From NCBI GenBank assembly GCA_014382915.1, contig JACNIV010000253.1, positions 1-15,798 on the forward strand: 15,798 nt of DNA, written 5' to 3'. Below, piece after piece: positions 13,866 to 15,798 of this stretch. Source of the DNA: Candidatus Cloacimonadota bacterium (GTDB lineage Bacteria > Cloacimonadota > Cloacimonadia > Cloacimonadales > TCS61). Numbering within the stretch: the first letter of the stretch is position 1; each line of letters begins with the position of its first letter. A program made the translations under genes and the position numbers. The notes below the pieces were generated by a model. The model saw nothing but the letters and a program-made list of their open reading frames with translations. It did not search any database and was not told where the DNA came from.

Positions 13866-15798
13866 ATGAAAACAGTATATGTCTGTAAAAGTTGTGGTAA
13901 AGTGATGAAAGATGCCGAAGATTTTTCGAACGGAGAGATTGGAAGTAAATATTGTAGCGATTGCACAGATGAATTCGGTTATCGCAAAAGGTATTCTCAC
14001 ATCATTAAAGAGACGAAAGAGCAGTTGATCAGGCAGATGGCTCTTTCCGAAGATGAAGCAGAAAAAATGGCTATGGAGAATGTGGCAAAAATTCCCTTCT
14101 GGGCTCAGAAAGAAAAAATGATGCTTTCCAAAAAGAAGATAATCATCACCGATGTAGGCAGCACAACCACCAAAGCACTGCTTCTGCAAAAAGATGATTC
14201 ACAGTACAAAATTGCCGGTTTGCAGCAGGCAGCCACCACGGTGGAAAAACCAACAGAAGACGTTAACATCGGTGTTTTTGAAGCACTAAGAAAACTGGAA
14301 AAAGAAGCTGCTGTTTCGCTTCTTGAACCCGATGCTTCTGCCAATAATTTCCAACTTAATGAGGATACACTTTATATCTCCACATCCAGTGCCGGCGGCG
14401 GTTTGCAGATACTGGTCATCGGGCTCACTTTGTTCGATTCTGCCAGCAGCGGCAAGCGTACAGCTTACGGCGCAGGGGGAGTTATCTTGGATACTTTTGC
14501 CATCGATGATAAACGCAGCAGCCTGGAACAAATGACGGCAATGGCTATCCTGCACCCGGATATTATCCTGATGTGTGGTGGTGTGGATGGCGGCGCAATT
14601 GCTTCCATCCTCAGGCTGGGTGAGATCCTGCAGCTGGCCAATCCCAAGCCGAAATTCGGAGATAAAGATGAAATCCCACTCGTCTTTGCAGGAAATAAAG
14701 ACGCTCAATTATTTATTGCCGGATTATTCCAGAAAAAATTCGATCTTTATATCGTTCCCAACCTTCGCCCCACCCTGACTGATGAAAACCTGCAACCGGC
14801 TCGCGAGAAGATCCATAAACTTTTCATGGATAATGTGATGGAACAGGCTCCCGGTTATGCTAGGCTCAAAACCCGCGTGGCGGATGATATTATTCCTACT
14901 CCCACCGGTGTGATTCGCTCATTGCAACTGGTGAGCGAACAACTCGATGAGAACGTGATGACCGTCGATATCGGGGGAGCTACCACCGATATTTTTTCCA
15001 ATATCCTGGGAGAATATTTTCGTACTGTGAGCGCCAACTATGGTATGAGTTACAGCATCTCGAACGTTCTGAAAGATACCGGGTATAAAAATATAAGGAA
15101 ATGGCTGCCGGATAATTTCGAGGAAAATTATATTCTTAATTATATTGCTAACAAAATGCTGTATCCCACCTACAATCCCACCGACCAATACCAGAATGCA
15201 ATAGAACATGCAGTTGCCCGGGAAGCGATATTGATGTCCAAAAAACAGCACATGGATATGAATTTCAATACAAAGCAGATCGGATTCCTGGATAAATTAG
15301 CACAAAAGCATCGTGATCTGGAAAAAATTACAGAAACATTCTATTTTGAAAAAGCTCTGGAAAGCAGGAAATTCCACATGTATGACATCAATATCCTCAT
15401 CGGTTCCGGCGGTGTTCTGGCACACACCGATAACAACCGGCAGGCACTGGCTATAATCTACGACGGCTTCAAACCGGAAGGCATTACAGAGATCTGGAAA
15501 GATAAACATTTCATCTCTCCTCACCTGGGAAAGCTCAGTGCTATCGATGAAAACCTTGCCTCCCGGCTGCTTACGGAAGAGTGTTTCGAAAAACTCGGAT
15601 TGGTAATACGTCCCATGGGCAAAAAGTGGAAAGAAAATACCACTGTAATGAACATAGAAATTGATGGAAATTCGGAAGTTATCAAAGTGAACGATGTTCG
15701 TTATTTTCCCAATGAATCTGGAAAGGAGAAGAAAGTTTCTATCGTCCTCGAAAAGGGTTTTTATATCAACGAAGAAAATCAGAACTTCAATTTCTCTA
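13866..15798 (+). CDS. Zinc ribbon plus MutL/GlmL-like ASKHA protein, 3' end missing
   Basis: The frame stays open for 644 residues to the window edge. Residues 7-33 form a four-Cys zinc ribbon (CKSC ... CSDC, Cys7, 10, 30, 33). A helical linker follows, then an actin/Hsp70-type ATPase fold like glutamate mutase MutL/GlmL: phosphate-1 loop ITDVGSTTTK (about 94-103), phosphate-2 loop VDIGGATTDIF (Asp368), and adenosine-type loop LIGSGGVLAHT (about 511-521). MutL-like proteins sit with B12-dependent carbon-skeleton mutases and aminomutases and are thought to maintain or reactivate them. Simple MutL proteins begin right at the first loop, so the ribbon and linker are an extension. GGGGAGG lies 5 nt before ATG 13866, and the peptidase stop is 21 nt upstream. 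The partner mutase should be sought just beyond the right edge. Confidence 0.85.
   Translation, partial: MKTVYVCKSCGKVMKDAEDFSNGEIGSKYCSDCTDEFGYRKRYSHIIKETKEQLIRQMALSEDEAEKMAMENVAKIPFWAQKEKMMLSKKKIIITDVGSTTTKALLLQKDDSQYKIAGLQQAATTVEKPTEDVNIGVFEALRKLEKEAAVSLLEPDASANNFQLNEDTLYISTSSAGGGLQILVIGLTLFDSASSGKRTAYGAGGVILDTFAIDDKRSSLEQMTAMAILHPDIILMCGGVDGGAIASILRLGEILQLANPKPKFGDKDEIPLVFAGNKDAQLFIAGLFQKKFDLYIVPNLRPTLTDENLQPAREKIHKLFMDNVMEQAPGYARLKTRVADDIIPTPTGVIRSLQLVSEQLDENVMTVDIGGATTDIFSNILGEYFRTVSANYGMSYSISNVLKDTGYKNIRKWLPDNFEENYILNYIANKMLYPTYNPTDQYQNAIEHAVAREAILMSKKQHMDMNFNTKQIGFLDKLAQKHRDLEKITETFYFEKALESRKFHMYDINILIGSGGVLAHTDNNRQALAIIYDGFKPEGITEIWKDKHFISPHLGKLSAIDENLASRLLTEECFEKLGLVIRPMGKKWKENTTVMNIEIDGNSEVIKVNDVRYFPNESGKEKKVSIVLEKGFYINEENQNFNFS

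Noticed and set aside
1..15798. CRISPR arrays, tRNA or rRNA genes, insertion sequences, phage or toxin-antitoxin genes
   Set aside because: I looked for regularly spaced repeats, transposase-like motifs and RNA gene patterns on both strands and saw none.

Overview
The window reads as a chromosomal segment of a moderately AT-rich, Gram-negative (double-membrane) bacterium. It carries signal-peptide outer-membrane beta-barrel proteins, a GWxTD-domain secreted protein and a MutL/GlmL-type ASKHA protein next to a peptidase. This combination fits the FCB superphylum, and an amino-acid-fermenting lineage such as Cloacimonadota is my best guess. The assignment is inference from gene content; no rRNA or other phylogenetic marker was compared.

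Layout. (1) Positions 1-694, minus strand: the 5' part of a gene for a putative outer-membrane beta-barrel protein, running off the left edge and apparently frameshifted near 181-187. A compact divergent promoter region (695-766) separates it from yraN (767-1141, plus). (2) Positions 1330-6118, minus strand: a two-gene unit, dnaE (replicative DNA polymerase III alpha, with PHP domain) followed after 13 nt by a secreted GWxTD-domain protein that starts with TTG. (3) Positions 6119-6564: a 446-nt regulatory region with a dnaE promoter on one side and, on the other, a textbook sigma-54 promoter (TGGCACG-N4-TTGCT) preceded by two dyad-symmetric 15-mers whose centres are exactly 32 bp apart. (4) Positions 6565-10877, plus strand: a tight four-gene operon encoding a small secreted protein with a calcium-loop-like motif, a putative outer-membrane barrel protein, an NtrB-like membrane histidine kinase and an NtrC-family sigma-54 activator. 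(5) Positions 10995-11588: an orphan TetR/AcrR regulator. Its 3' end runs into the tail of a lost amidotransferase-like gene (about 11567-11737). (6) Positions 11748-13844: a secreted prolyl oligopeptidase with an intact catalytic triad. (7) Positions 13866 to the right edge: a zinc-ribbon plus MutL/GlmL-like ASKHA protein, probably a chaperone or reactivase for a B12-dependent mutase or aminomutase.

The most interesting unit is block 3+4. The operon's last gene encodes a sigma-54 enhancer-binding activator, and the operon's own upstream region carries both the sigma-54 promoter and NtrC-like enhancer sites. The simplest reading is a positively autoregulated envelope-sensing system. It is formally analogous to ZraP-ZraSR (periplasmic accessory protein, sensor kinase and sigma-54 activator), with an added outer-membrane protein and a different, putatively Ca-binding accessory protein. 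No RNA genes, CRISPR arrays, insertion sequences or phage genes were seen.
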